Assembly (NCBI GenBank): GCA_944327255.1
Contig: CALVHA010000010.1
Span: 1 to 64,000, forward strand
Source: Candidatus Gastranaerophilales bacterium
GTDB taxonomy: Bacteria > Cyanobacteriota > Vampirovibrionia > Gastranaerophilales > Gastranaerophilaceae
Length of the DNA: 64,000 bases
Direction of reading: 5' to 3'
Within the stretch, counting starts at the first letter, position 1; the number at the start of each line of letters is the position of its first letter. This document shows positions 9,019-17,648 of this stretch, one piece after another. A program made the translations under genes and the position numbers. The notes under the pieces were generated by a model. It was not told where the DNA came from and did no database searches. It was given only the letters and a program-made list of their open reading frames with translations.

Positions 9019-10284
9019 TCAAATTTTCTCCAACAAATTTACAAACTCTTTCATTGAATAAATATTTTGAATAACAAAAAAATCTTTTCCGGTTTCCTGC
9101 TTAACAAAATCGAGATTTTTGCCGTCTAGAAAATCCTCACTGTATGGTCTGAGCATAACAGACGGAATAACAACAAAATCTCCTTCCCTCCCCTTTATTG
9201 TTCTTATCAAATCATCAGTTGTTATTAGACCGGCCACCGTAATATCTTCGCCCCAATACTCTGATTTAACTGGAAGAACTTCTGTTTTTAGATTTTTTAT
9301 TGTATTTAATTTTTTAGAAATCTCATCTATTGCACCCGCCGCGGCATACGAAGTCGCGAAAAGGAATTTCTTCGGTTCTGTAATGCTTTTTGGTAGTTTT
9401 AATGTTTTAAAATCATCCAATAAAAGTCTAATAGCACCAACTCCGTCTTCTAGCTGCACAAAATTTCCATAATATTTTGCAGGCGGAATATCTTTCCCAG
9501 CCAAAAGAAAAAACTCATCAGAACAACAAACTTTTTTATATTTTGACGCAATTTCAATAGTTTTTAGTGCACATTCCTTATCAACCTGTTTTAATTTTTT
9601 ATCACGGTACTGCGTAATGCCAACAGGAACAATTGCGACAGAAAGGACCGTACTTTTAAGTTCTGCCAAATCAGACAAAGTTCGCTCCAGTTCCTCCCCG
9701 TCATTATAGCCTGGACATAAAACAATTTGAGCGTGAAAAGGAATTTTATTTTTTCTGAACCACTTTAAATTTTCAAGAGCCTTGCCTGCATTCGGATTTC
9801 TTAACATTTCATTTCGAAGCTGTGGATTGGTAGTATGAACAGAAACATAAAATGGACCCAAGTGCATTCTCTTTATACGTGCCTTATCCTTATCAGTCAA
9901 GTTTGTAAGCGTAATATATGTTCCCTGAAGATAAGAAAGCCTGTAATCATCATCTTTGACATACAAGCTTTCACGCAAACCTTTTGGTTGCTGATCGACA
10001 AAACAAAAGATACAATGATTTAAACATGGTTTAACTCTGTCAAAAACAGCACTTTCAAAAACAATACCTAAATCCTCATCATAATCCTTTTCTAACTCTA
10101 TAACCTCAACCTCTCCAGATCTTTTCTTAACCTCAAGGGTTAAAAGCTCTGATTTGCACAGGAAGTTATAATCAATCATATCAAGCATAGGAGTTTCATC
10201 AATAGAAACAATTTCATCCCCTGCTTCAATTCCCAATTCTTCTGCAATAGAATCCTCAATAACTTTATTAACTATTGCGCTCAT
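9019..10284 (-). CDS. DUF512 radical SAM/PDZ protein
   Basis: A member of the DUF512 family (described for cyanobacteria as a putative FeS oxidoreductase). A PDZ-like domain at the N-terminus (IEDSIAEELGIEAGDEI) is followed by a radical SAM core with cysteines C87, C91 and C94 (CLNHCIFC), and then the DUF512 C-terminal half. The biochemical role is not known. A TTG at 10296 is open, but GAAGGA is too close to it. The ATG at 10284 is more plausible and overlaps the end of the PadR gene, so the two are probably co-transcribed. Confidence 0.85.
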   Translation of the reverse strand: MSAIVNKVIEDSIAEELGIEAGDEIVSIDETPMLDMIDYNFLCKSELLTLEVKKRSGEVEVIELEKDYDEDLGIVFESAVFDRVKPCLNHCIFCFVDQQPKGLRESLYVKDDDYRLSYLQGTYITLTNLTDKDKARIKRMHLGPFYVSVHTTNPQLRNEMLRNPNAGKALENLKWFRKNKIPFHAQIVLCPGYNDGEELERTLSDLAELKSTVLSVAIVPVGITQYRDKKLKQVDKECALKTIEIASKYKKVCCSDEFFLLAGKDIPPAKYYGNFVQLEDGVGAIRLLLDDFKTLKLPKSITEPKKFLFATSYAAAGAIDEISKKLNTIKNLKTEVLPVKSEYWGEDITVAGLITTDDLIRTIKGREGDFVVIPSVMLRPYSEDFLDGKNLDFVKQETGKDFFVIQNIYSMKEFVNLLEKI

Positions 10285-10792
10285 TGTCTTTTTCAAATCC
10301 TTCTATAATTGTAATTAAATTGGAATACTCGACAATCGAATTATCCAACAAAATCCGCTGATAAAAATCCTTATTGGTGTATTCGTCATTTAAAATACTT
10401 TCAGCCTTTTGCTTGATTGAAAGAGCAAGAGTTTTTAAATGTAAAAACAAATCCGCTCGTTCTTCTTTAGTAAGCAAAGCAGCACAGGCCAGTTTGACTT
10501 TTGCATTAGGAATAAACTGGATAGGATTATCGCTAAGATCCTCTAAAATAAGGTGTTTTAACTCTTTTTCGCCATTCTTTGTAATTGAATAATAGACCGA
10601 CAATTTACCTCCATCCGACATCATTTTTCTTAATGTTAGGAAACCTCCATATTCAAGTCTTCTCAAAGCCGGCTTTAAAGCTCCAAAACTCGGGGCTGTA
10701 TATGCCCCAAATTTAGAGGCAATCTCTTTTGAAATTCCATACATTGTAAATTCACGGCGTAATAGAATATACAAAATTAACAATTCGATCAT
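10268..10792 (-). CDS. PadR-family transcription regulator
   Basis: A 174-residue regulator with an N-terminal winged helix (MIELLILYILLRREFTMYGI, then SFGALKPALRRLEYGGFL) and a C-terminal helical dimerisation part, typical of PadR-like proteins. These usually repress nearby genes and respond to small molecules. It overlaps the DUF512 gene by 17 bases, so the two form one operon. The ATG lies six bases after a TATAAT box, with no Shine-Dalgarno, so the mRNA would be leaderless. The effector and target genes are unknown. Confidence 0.88.
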   Translation of the reverse strand: MIELLILYILLRREFTMYGISKEIASKFGAYTAPSFGALKPALRRLEYGGFLTLRKMMSDGGKLSVYYSITKNGEKELKHLILEDLSDNPIQFIPNAKVKLACAALLTKEERADLFLHLKTLALSIKQKAESILNDEYTNKDFYQRILLDNSIVEYSNLITIIEGFEKDNERNS

Positions 10793-10798
10793 AGCTAA

Positions 10799-10827
10799 AT
10801 TATAGCATAACGAATCATAGGTGTAAA
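10799..10827 (-). promoter_or_regulatory. promoter for the PadR-DUF512 operon, leaderless
   Basis: On the minus strand TTTACA (10827-10822) and TATAAT (10804-10799) are exactly 17 bases apart. The ATG follows after only six bases, so the start codon probably coincides with the transcription start. Confidence 0.65.
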
Positions 10828-10831
10828 CGAT

Positions 10832-12052
10832 TTAAAAGATATTTATCAATGAAGACATTGAGCTTGAATACATCTGAACAAAAGCAACTACAAAATACCC
10901 TACTCCAAGTCCTATTATAATCATCAAAGCAGGTTCAAAGGTTCTTGCAAGTGCATCAATTGCCATATCAAGCTTCTTCTCAATACCCAAAGACGCATCT
11001 CTGAACATTTGCCCTAGCTTGCCTGTTTTTTCACCAGTAGAAATCAAAGGCATTAATATTTTTGGCATTAATTCACTTGCATTATATGCATCACTGAGAG
11101 AAGAACCATTTCGAACAAGTTGTACCGCATATAAAGCCCGCTTTTTCATAACATTATTTTCTATCACACCCGCTGCCATTTCCAAAGAGGTCATTATCGG
11201 GACTCCAGCCTCGTATGCAATATGCATCACGGACATATAATGAACCAATGAAAAATATTGAACACAGTCGTCTAAAACAGGGATTTTCATAACAAAATCT
11301 GAAAATAAATCTTTTAATTTCTTAAGTCCAAAAACAAAGTTAACTACATACAATCCAACGCAAATGATAAGAAGAAGAAACCACCAGTATTGAAATATAA
11401 AACTTACACTATCTGTCAATAATGTTACACTCAAAGGAAGATTATCCATATTCAAACCAGATATAAGTTTGGGAAACACAAATCCACCCATAAACAAATA
11501 CATAACAAGCATCATTAGAATTAAAATTGTAGGATAAATTGACATTTGAATAAATTTACCTTTCAAAGTCTCCTGTTTCCTCAATAAAGTTAAAAGATAA
11601 TTTAGCACCCGCGGTAGCGCCCCTGAAGTTTCTCCTGTATAACACAAAGAAACATAAAGCTGCCCAAAAACATCAGAGTATTTTTTCATAGCTTCTGAAA
11701 AAGTCAAACCATTCTTTATTGATTTCCCCAGATCATCAGCAATGAGAGAAATTTTGGGTTTTGGAGAGTAGTGCGAAATAGTCTCCAATGCCTCAAGCGT
11801 AGAAATTCCAGATGATAAAAGGGTTTGAAGCTCTGAAGTAAAAGACATCTTATCGCTTAAACTTAATTTAATCCTTGAATTATGAACGTCAGTATTTAGT
11901 TTTTTATCTTCAAACGCCTCTTCGTAAATATTTGTCGGCAAGAAACCAAGATCTCTGATTCTATCACGGGCATCTCTAGAGTTTTCAGCTTCAATATATC
12001 CTGAAACAATCTCCTTATTGTTCTTTAAAGCTTTATAAAAATACTGCGCCAT
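10832..12052 (-). CDS. type II secretion / type IV pilus inner-membrane protein, F/PilC family
   Basis: A 406-residue T2SF-domain protein. Two T2SF domains (about residues 70-190 and 270-390) flank hydrophobic segments such as ILILMMLVMYLFMGGFVFP and a C-terminal helix ending in the family-typical LINIF. The first 50 residues (MAQYFYKALKNN...) are the usual N-terminal strand domain. It would form the inner-membrane platform that assembles pseudopili. No other pilus gene is next to it in this window, so the system's other genes are elsewhere. Confidence 0.9.
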   Translation of the reverse strand: MAQYFYKALKNNKEIVSGYIEAENSRDARDRIRDLGFLPTNIYEEAFEDKKLNTDVHNSRIKLSLSDKMSFTSELQTLLSSGISTLEALETISHYSPKPKISLIADDLGKSIKNGLTFSEAMKKYSDVFGQLYVSLCYTGETSGALPRVLNYLLTLLRKQETLKGKFIQMSIYPTILILMMLVMYLFMGGFVFPKLISGLNMDNLPLSVTLLTDSVSFIFQYWWFLLLIICVGLYVVNFVFGLKKLKDLFSDFVMKIPVLDDCVQYFSLVHYMSVMHIAYEAGVPIMTSLEMAAGVIENNVMKKRALYAVQLVRNGSSLSDAYNASELMPKILMPLISTGEKTGKLGQMFRDASLGIEKKLDMAIDALARTFEPALMIIIGLGVGYFVVAFVQMYSSSMSSLINIF

Positions 12053-12105
12053 ATAAATACTTTATATTATTTATTTAAAAAATACAAATTGTAAACACTA
12101 ATATA

Positions 12106-12165
12106 TTGACAAAATAAATAAATAATTGTAATATACTTATGTTAGGCATGCCTAACATAAGTATA
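12106..12165 (+). promoter_or_regulatory. consensus promoter overlapped by a 34-bp perfect palindrome (operator)
   Basis: TTGACA (12106-12111) and TAATAT (12129-12134) are 17 bases apart. A perfect palindrome covers 12132-12165, from the -10 box across the expected start site; its core is TTAGGCATGCCTAA. The position suits a repressor operator. The TTAGG/CCTAA half sites resemble those of DtxR/IdeR/MntR metalloregulators; this identification is inferred. Confidence 0.75.
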
Positions 12166-12175
12166 GAGGAGTATT

Positions 12176-12601
12176 ATGCAAATTATAAGCATAGGAACAT
12201 CATATATACCAAGGGATAATCTTACATTTCAGTCTAAAAGACTAATCCCGACAACTCAACAATGGAATGAACTAAGAGTCTTTACTCACCATATTTATGA
12301 ATATAAAAAAGGATTAAGAAATCTTATTCTCACGACCGAAAAAAATACAAATAGAGAAGTTATTGAAAATAGGCTTAAGCGAGAGGGAATTGACTACCTT
12401 ATCCAAGAAGTAGATGAACACAAGATAAACGTTTTCTTCGGGAACCATAATTGTGTAAAAGTTATAAAATCTTTTAATCAGCCAAAATTAAATGAATATA
12501 CTCCAGAACAGGATTTTATTCTTGGAACGCTGCTAGGATATGATAAAATTCAAGGATGCCAGCGTTATTTAAAAAAAATTACAGGCCGAAATTATTGGTA
12601 A
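12176..12601 (+). CDS. DUF2023-like small protein
   Basis: A 141-residue protein. From about residue 30 the segments FTHHIYEYKKGLRNLILTT, INVFFGNHNCVKVI and FILGTLLGYD look like the small conserved family DUF2023, of unknown function. The first 25 residues form an extra segment with LTFQSK (16-21), a form of the recurring N-terminal motif. GAGGAG lies directly before the ATG. The palindromic operator upstream suggests tight, probably metal-responsive repression. The family call is from memory of the motif pattern. Confidence 0.6.
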   Translation: MQIISIGTSYIPRDNLTFQSKRLIPTTQQWNELRVFTHHIYEYKKGLRNLILTTEKNTNREVIENRLKREGIDYLIQEVDEHKINVFFGNHNCVKVIKSFNQPKLNEYTPEQDFILGTLLGYDKIQGCQRYLKKITGRNYW

Positions 12602-12639
12602 ATGTCATTAACTTATTCATAACTAACAAGTTATATGCA

Positions 12640-12670
12640 GAGCAGAACTAACACACCTGCTCTTTTTATT
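12640..12670 (+). terminator. intrinsic terminator
   Basis: GAGCAG (12640-12645) pairs with CTGCTC (12657-12662), followed by TTTTTATT. It ends the DUF2023-like gene. Confidence 0.8.
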
Positions 12671-12678
12671 TTCTTCAT

Positions 12679-12712
12679 AAAAAAAGCCCCCGATAGTTTA
12701 TCGGGGGCTTTA
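12679..12712 (-). terminator. terminator of the phage late operon
   Basis: GCCCCCGATA (12686-12695) pairs with TATCGGGGGC (12699-12708), and on the minus strand a run of T follows. It is the strongest hairpin of the region and lies just after the last phage gene. Confidence 0.92.
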
Positions 12713-12714
12713 AT

Positions 12715-13131
12715 TTAAGCTTTATAATTATCAATAGCCTGTTTTCTATTATGACTTCTGTCATAAGAAACATGTATCCAAACATCTTTAGAATTATATT
12801 CATATAAAAGTTGGTCATAAACCAGATTATTTTTAATCCATTTAAAAACTGTTTTCAAATCCACAGCAGGGATTATAAAGTCTGCGGCTTTTCCTTCTAT
12901 GTGCTGAGAATTTGCAACACCACCTATCTTCTTATTAAGTTTAGGAGAACGAAAACCACTTGTAATAATTATAGGACATGCAAAATGATCCCGTAATGGT
13001 TGTAATATGTTTTCACATAAAGCTTTTAAATTTTCGATAACCTGAACTGATGGACGATTATCTATTTTATTAACCTGCGCGGTATATGAATAAATCAATT
13101 CGCTTATTGTAAAGTTCTCTGTTAATTTCAT
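12715..13131 (-). CDS. peptidase M15A-type endolysin
   Basis: A 138-residue D,D-carboxypeptidase-like enzyme that would cut the peptide stems of peptidoglycan at phage release. The zinc ligands of the family are visible: H77 in SQHIEGKAAD, D84 and H120 in WIHVS. ITSGFRSPKLNKKIGG is the family's substrate-side segment. There is no signal peptide, so it needs a holin, perhaps the membrane protein encoded upstream, whose end overlaps this start by four bases. It is the last gene before the operon terminator. Confidence 0.88.
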   Translation of the reverse strand: MKLTENFTISELIYSYTAQVNKIDNRPSVQVIENLKALCENILQPLRDHFACPIIITSGFRSPKLNKKIGGVANSQHIEGKAADFIIPAVDLKTVFKWIKNNLVYDQLLYEYNSKDVWIHVSYDRSHNRKQAIDNYKA

Positions 13132-13463
13132 TCTACCTTCTTTTCAACCTTAACTTCCAGTTTAGCAAGTCTAAGCTCTATCTGCTGAGAGCGCTCAATA
13201 TAAGCATTTAAATTTTGAGCATTAGTGTCAATCTTATAAAGTTGTTTTCCCAAAAAGACACACGCACTTAGTAATGTCACTATTGAACACAAAAGACATT
13301 GCTTAATAAATTGAAGTTCACAAAACACTAAGTTGGTTTTTGAGACAAAAGATACTTCAGAGCCATGCTCAATATCACCGAACAAAAAATGATTAATCTT
13401 ATCTAATTCGGCTTTCAAAAGCATATGGTGTTCATAACATTCTTCACTTTGTTCTGGACGCAT
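13128..13463 (-). CDS. membrane protein, putative holin or spanin-like
   Basis: A 111-residue protein with one clear membrane helix (about residues 57-78, CLLCSIVTLLSACVFLGKQL) followed by a coiled-coil tail rich in E, K and L. It sits directly before the endolysin and overlaps it, which is a usual place for a holin. The start at 13463 is chosen because GGAGG stands five bases before it; the stop of the upstream gene and this ATG share one base (TAATG). I do not recognise a family, so the holin role is a guess from position. Confidence 0.6.
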   Translation of the reverse strand: MRPEQSEECYEHHMLLKAELDKINHFLFGDIEHGSEVSFVSKTNLVFCELQFIKQCLLCSIVTLLSACVFLGKQLYKIDTNAQNLNAYIERSQQIELRLAKLEVKVEKKVE

Positions 13464-13873
13464 TAACACCTCCATTTATGAGTTCTTAAATTCACAAGCC
13501 TCTGCCACAAATCAACGGCCAGATACATAATCTGCGCTTTTAAAGGACTAACACCTTCATTCAGTAAGGCAGTCTTGAATATTCTGCTTGCAAGCTTCCT
13601 GTTGTAATGAACGATTTCAGGATGTTCCAGAATATAATCGTGAATTATGCTTGCGGGTAAATAAACTCCAGTATGAGGACAACCCAAAAGACATCTGAAA
13701 ACTTTCGGGATCGTGCAGCCGTCTGAAATAAATCCTCTATCAATTTTTGCACGTATACGCTTATTTCCGTACTCAACTATTAAAAATACAGGATCCATTA
13801 GGTAAAAAGGCTTCTCCAACTTTTTGTAGTTGTAACCGACAAGATGACTTAAATCTGTGTAAAAAATCTGCAT
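13463..13873 (-). CDS. DUF1353 phage protein
   Basis: A 136-residue protein of the DUF1353 family, common near lysis and fibre genes of tailed phages. The core segment RGFISDGCTIPKVF followed by ASIIHDYILEH is diagnostic. The function of the family is not established; a role in virion or lysis is often assumed. The gene is translationally coupled to the putative holin downstream. Confidence 0.85.
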   Translation of the reverse strand: MQIFYTDLSHLVGYNYKKLEKPFYLMDPVFLIVEYGNKRIRAKIDRGFISDGCTIPKVFRCLLGCPHTGVYLPASIIHDYILEHPEIVHYNRKLASRIFKTALLNEGVSPLKAQIMYLAVDLWQRLVNLRTHKWRC

Positions 13874-13875
13874 TA

Positions 13876-14121
13876 TTAATCCTTTTCGTCAAATTCTTTG
13901 CGGAGTTTCTCGTATTTTTTTACTACTTCCGGCGGAAGATATAATTTATTTTCATCTACGAGTCTGAATGCTTCTTCCGCTATGTTTGTCGCCCTCTTTA
14001 AGCGTTTTTTATCTTTTACTATCTGCGTTTCACATTGTTCTTCTTTATTGGCCTTCAGAAGGTTGAAAAGGCTCGTAAAAGCCTCTCCAACCGATTTTAT
14101 TGCATCTGAAATATCCAGCAT
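13876..14121 (-). CDS. small phage protein, coiled coil
   Basis: An 81-residue charged helical protein with no recognised domain. It lies two bases before DUF1353 and two bases after the next upstream gene, so it is clearly part of the late operon. The sequence is rich in K, E and D with regular hydrophobic spacing, which fits a coiled coil. Confidence 0.7.
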   Translation of the reverse strand: MLDISDAIKSVGEAFTSLFNLLKANKEEQCETQIVKDKKRLKRATNIAEEAFRLVDENKLYLPPEVVKKYEKLRKEFDEKD

Positions 14122-14123
14122 AA

Positions 14124-14333
14124 TTATGCTTCCTTATAAATTTGTTCGGCCAGTGCCAATGCAACAGGTTTTAATGTATTCAATGTCGGCATAAAGGCAT
14201 CATCTATTTTGTTTTCCGAAACCTCGGCGGCTTTGTTTATAAGTTCAAATACAAATTCTACTGCTAATTCTGTGGCTTTTTCGCCATAGTTTAATGATAC
14301 ATCTTTTAATGCACTTTTCATTTCATCATTCAT
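14124..14333 (-). CDS. small phage protein
   Basis: A 69-residue helical protein of unknown function. The start at 14333 is chosen because GAGG stands about six bases upstream; the longer frame from 14366 has no site. It overlaps the end of the upstream fibre accessory gene by eight bases, so the two are probably translated in a coupled way. Confidence 0.65.
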   Translation of the reverse strand: MNDEMKSALKDVSLNYGEKATELAVEFVFELINKAAEVSENKIDDAFMPTLNTLKPVALALAEQIYKEA

Positions 14334-15090
14334 CTTTTTCCTCGCTTTCTTCATTATCTGTATCACTGTCTAAATCAGTATCAGTATCACTATCAGTGTC
14401 AGTATTACTATCGCTATCATTATCGCTGTCAGTATCAGCAGGTTCTTCTACCTTTGGTGGAAACACTTTATTTTCAAACAAATAATCCATTTCCTCTGTC
14501 GTATAACCTAATGCGGAACCAAGAGCATTCACAACTTCATCCCCTCTATAATAGGAGCTTGCATAGTCAAATTTTATCAAGGCAGGAACATTATTCTTCA
14601 GCATTTCTTTTATATCTTCAGGAGTTAATCCTTTATCGGCATACAATGCCAATAATACATCCGCTTTTGTTAAATTTAAAAGGTTAAGACGCTGGCGTTC
14701 CTTTTCTGCTTTTATTTCGTCATAATTAGGGTTTTCAACAAGCTTTCCATTTTCAAGAATATAATAATCTCTATCCTGAATAATTTTGTTGTATTCTTCT
14801 TTGGTTATAAGATAATAACCTTCATCAGGCTCGCCGTAATGGTCTATTTGCTTTAATTCCATATCAGCGTTAATTTCATATTCCCATTTGTAATTCTTCA
14901 CAATTTCCCAGACTGAACCGGTAAAATGTAATACTTCTTTTTCACCGGCCTCAGGGGGTTCTATAAGTGTTGCACTTGCAGGGCAATAATAAACATCTTT
15001 TCCCTGTTTTTCGGTTTCTTCAACGTTTAAATATGCGGGTTCAGTTAGTGTAAAATATCCTTCAGCGTCATAATAATATACTAATTTCAT
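14326..15090 (-). CDS. tail-fibre accessory/assembly-like protein with acidic repeat tail
   Basis: A 254-residue protein directly downstream of the tail fibre. The N-terminal half has short strand repeats like those in fibre assembly proteins (DYYILENGKLVENPNYDEIK), followed by an Asn/Leu-rich helical part. The last 40 residues are almost only D, S, T, N and E, built from DNA repeats of the type TCAGTATCACTATC at 14347-14440. The repeats suggest replication slippage and length variation. A role as fibre chaperone or as part of the fibre is inferred from position. Confidence 0.65.
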   Translation of the reverse strand: MKLVYYYDAEGYFTLTEPAYLNVEETEKQGKDVYYCPASATLIEPPEAGEKEVLHFTGSVWEIVKNYKWEYEINADMELKQIDHYGEPDEGYYLITKEEYNKIIQDRDYYILENGKLVENPNYDEIKAEKERQRLNLLNLTKADVLLALYADKGLTPEDIKEMLKNNVPALIKFDYASSYYRGDEVVNALGSALGYTTEEMDYLFENKVFPPKVEEPADTDSDNDSDSNTDTDSDTDTDLDSDTDNEESEEKDE

Positions 15091-15106
15091 ATTTTGTGTC
15101 TCCTTT

Positions 15107-17014
15107 TTATGCTGTTCGTTTCCAAATATTAACTGCTAAATATGGCGGCATATTATTATGTGCAGTACCTGAACCTGTTGAACCAACATTAATTGTATGG
15201 GTATGCCCACCATTTTCAGATGTTGTACCACTCCAAGTACGTGAAGCTCTAAATTCTAATAATCTATTATCTAAATTGCCCATATAAGTATCTACAGAAA
15301 CCCTATTTTGTACATAATTTCCGCTAAGATAATATACGCCTGATAAATTTAAACTACCAGCATCATTTTGTACGCTAAAGTTACCTGAAATTTCCTGAGT
15401 ACCTCTAGAGTGACTATGAGAACCCGCTGACACACTTGAACCACCGTGAGTATGTGAAGGTAAGTTTTCTACTGTTAAAGTAGTTGTTGCTTCACCTGCA
15501 GTAGTTCCAGCAGGATTATTTGAGTCGGAAGCCAAAAGAAACTTTCCTTGTATTTGTTCCCAAACTCCGCCAAATAAAGTAGATGGGGTGACACTGTTTA
15601 CAGACATATATATAGAACCTATAGGATAAATTATATCTATTAAATCTTTCCTATTAGTTTTCTGTTCAATCATTCCATAGATTTCACCCATTGGAAGTGT
15701 GAAGTTTTGATTTTCCTCATCCAGAGTGTAATACTGGGATATGCCGTATTGGTCATAAACATCCTGAACACGGTCACGATAAGCAGCGTCAACGATTTTT
15801 GAACCTGTTTTGCTTAAAACGTACGGGATTTGTATTTCATCTACTGTATCTGTACCCGCCTTGTTGCCGTTAAAAACTGGTACATTATCTGCCCAGATAG
15901 CAATTGATTTAAGGTCAATTGAGCCGGTTGTCAAATAATTTACACTATCAGACCCTGCACCGTATGATATTTTAAATTCTGGATGAGTGTTTATATAATA
16001 AAGTTCTTTATTAGTGCTTGTTGCCACCCAAGTTCCTGCAAGAATCGAGCCGTCTACCTTATCTACATACAAATAATAAGTGCCTGTTTCAATATCAAAA
16101 GAAATAGTATAATAAACTTTATCACCTGAATTAAACCCATCTTTATATATTTTAGCACCTTCTGTGCTATTATCACTAATATCACCAGTCTTTAAATTAA
16201 AACTAATTCTATTACTCGTAGGGGAAAATAGTATTGAGCCAAAATTAAAATAATAACTATTTCCAACCGATGATAACTTTACAAGGGTCTGGGTAGTTGT
16301 ACCAAGGATTGAACTTCCTTTAACTTTCCAAGATTTACCCTTTAAATCAGATAAGCTAATATTGGCATTTATTGCATTTCCATTTGAGCAATTAGACAAT
16401 ATCCCATTATCGCTAATTGTCGGACTTCCAACTACTTCAAACTTCGAGCGGTCGAATGTCGAATGCGCGTAATTTACTATATCTGAGTAGACATCCGTAT
16501 CAGTTGATACCCCGCCTGTTTCGAGCGCCTTAGATTGGTTCAACTTGTCTATTCCTTTTCTGGATAGATTCCCCAAATCGATGTTTGCTCCCCCAAAATC
16601 TAACATTGCCCACTTCTCATTATCTATATATGAGGGTGTTGTTACAAAGTTATAAGTGTTATCTTCTATTAAACTTCTAACCTTTGTATAACTGCCATTT
16701 TCTTGCAAGTAATCTAATACCGCACCCTTAGGATATCCTCCTATCTTATTTGAAACGTCTGATGAAAACGTTATTATTCCTCCATTTTGAAGATATACTT
16801 TTTGATCCGTTGATAGATAGAACATCCCGTTAAAATCGGCTCGTTCCGGAGGCAAACCTCCCTGTGAAGCCGGTAAGGATGTAATTTCTGGAAATCCTTC
16901 CGTTACTGACGCTGAATTTGAACCCGTTGCGGCTGTTGGGATATTATTTTTTGAACCGCCGTAAGCTAACGGAGCTACTATAGTTGTTGGTTGTATAATT
17001 TCACTAGATTGCAT
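15107..17014 (-). CDS. tail fibre protein with collar domain
   Basis: A 635-residue fibre. The N-terminus (about 1-150) contains the conserved LPPERADFNGMFYLSTDQ segment that attaches fibres to the baseplate. The middle (about 200-380) looks like a concanavalin/LamG-like beta-sandwich (DIETGTYYLYVDKV), a possible receptor binder. From about 460 a collar-type domain begins (IIYPIGSIYMSVNSVTPSTL, LPSHTHGGS) and ends NNMPPYLAVNIWKRTA, the typical fibre tip. It decides host range. The gene is followed by the fibre accessory gene. Confidence 0.88.
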   Translation of the reverse strand: MQSSEIIQPTTIVAPLAYGGSKNNIPTAATGSNSASVTEGFPEITSLPASQGGLPPERADFNGMFYLSTDQKVYLQNGGIITFSSDVSNKIGGYPKGAVLDYLQENGSYTKVRSLIEDNTYNFVTTPSYIDNEKWAMLDFGGANIDLGNLSRKGIDKLNQSKALETGGVSTDTDVYSDIVNYAHSTFDRSKFEVVGSPTISDNGILSNCSNGNAINANISLSDLKGKSWKVKGSSILGTTTQTLVKLSSVGNSYYFNFGSILFSPTSNRISFNLKTGDISDNSTEGAKIYKDGFNSGDKVYYTISFDIETGTYYLYVDKVDGSILAGTWVATSTNKELYYINTHPEFKISYGAGSDSVNYLTTGSIDLKSIAIWADNVPVFNGNKAGTDTVDEIQIPYVLSKTGSKIVDAAYRDRVQDVYDQYGISQYYTLDEENQNFTLPMGEIYGMIEQKTNRKDLIDIIYPIGSIYMSVNSVTPSTLFGGVWEQIQGKFLLASDSNNPAGTTAGEATTTLTVENLPSHTHGGSSVSAGSHSHSRGTQEISGNFSVQNDAGSLNLSGVYYLSGNYVQNRVSVDTYMGNLDNRLLEFRASRTWSGTTSENGGHTHTINVGSTGSGTAHNNMPPYLAVNIWKRTA

Positions 17015-17030
17015 TTCTTAAAACCTTTCT

Positions 17031-17648
17031 TTAACTTAATTCTGTACTTCCTTGAATTATTGATGACCTATCCCAAAACGGAGATTGATTAAAACCCATT
17101 AAACCACTGCCGTTAAACCCAAAAATCTCTGTCGGTGGGATTATATAAATTTTATACCTGACCCCTGCAGGTTTAGGTAAAACGCTAGTATTTAACAGGA
17201 CAACTCTATCCTCCTGACTCGGCATGAATTCAAAGATATACTCCATTGTCATGTCCAGATTATCCCGAACATATACCCGCCCCTTTTGAGAAAACAATAA
17301 TTGTAAATACTGATTTATTTCAGGAACACTACCATTCATTCTCAAATACACCAGACGTCCTCTAAGCAACAAGCGGTATTGTTCAGTATCTAACGTTGTC
17401 ATTTCGCCGTTTATTTCATATGTACGGGGTACCTGAAGAAGATTCCCCCAAACACTCAATCCAAAATCTGTCGCTGTCTCTATTGATAAAACATCCTTTG
17501 CCCAGTCCTGCCAGAAACCTTCTTGGTTATTATTATACCAGTGTTGCTTTAAGCCCAAAAGAGCATTCATCTTTCCAGCATTTGCATATTGCCATATTAT
17601 CTGATTTTCAAGATTAATAGAATTATCATATTCAAAAATTTTACTCAT
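17031..17648 (-). CDS. DUF2612 baseplate protein
   Basis: A 205-residue protein of the DUF2612 group, often the link between baseplate J and the fibre. The conserved LSVWGNLLQVPRTY segment and the C-terminal GFGFNGSGLMGFNQSPFW-like end (here FGFNGSGLMGFNQSPFWDR) mark it. The ATG overlaps the end of the baseplate J gene by eight bases. The role follows from family and gene order. Confidence 0.82.
   Translation of the reverse strand: MSKIFEYDNSINLENQIIWQYANAGKMNALLGLKQHWYNNNQEGFWQDWAKDVLSIETATDFGLSVWGNLLQVPRTYEINGEMTTLDTEQYRLLLRGRLVYLRMNGSVPEINQYLQLLFSQKGRVYVRDNLDMTMEYIFEFMPSQEDRVVLLNTSVLPKPAGVRYKIYIIPPTEIFGFNGSGLMGFNQSPFWDRSSIIQGSTELS

Noticed and set aside
14294-14485. Plus-strand frame rich in Ser/Val/Leu
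   Set aside because: It is the antisense of the acidic DSD-type repeat of the fibre accessory gene; repeat DNA leaves all frames open.
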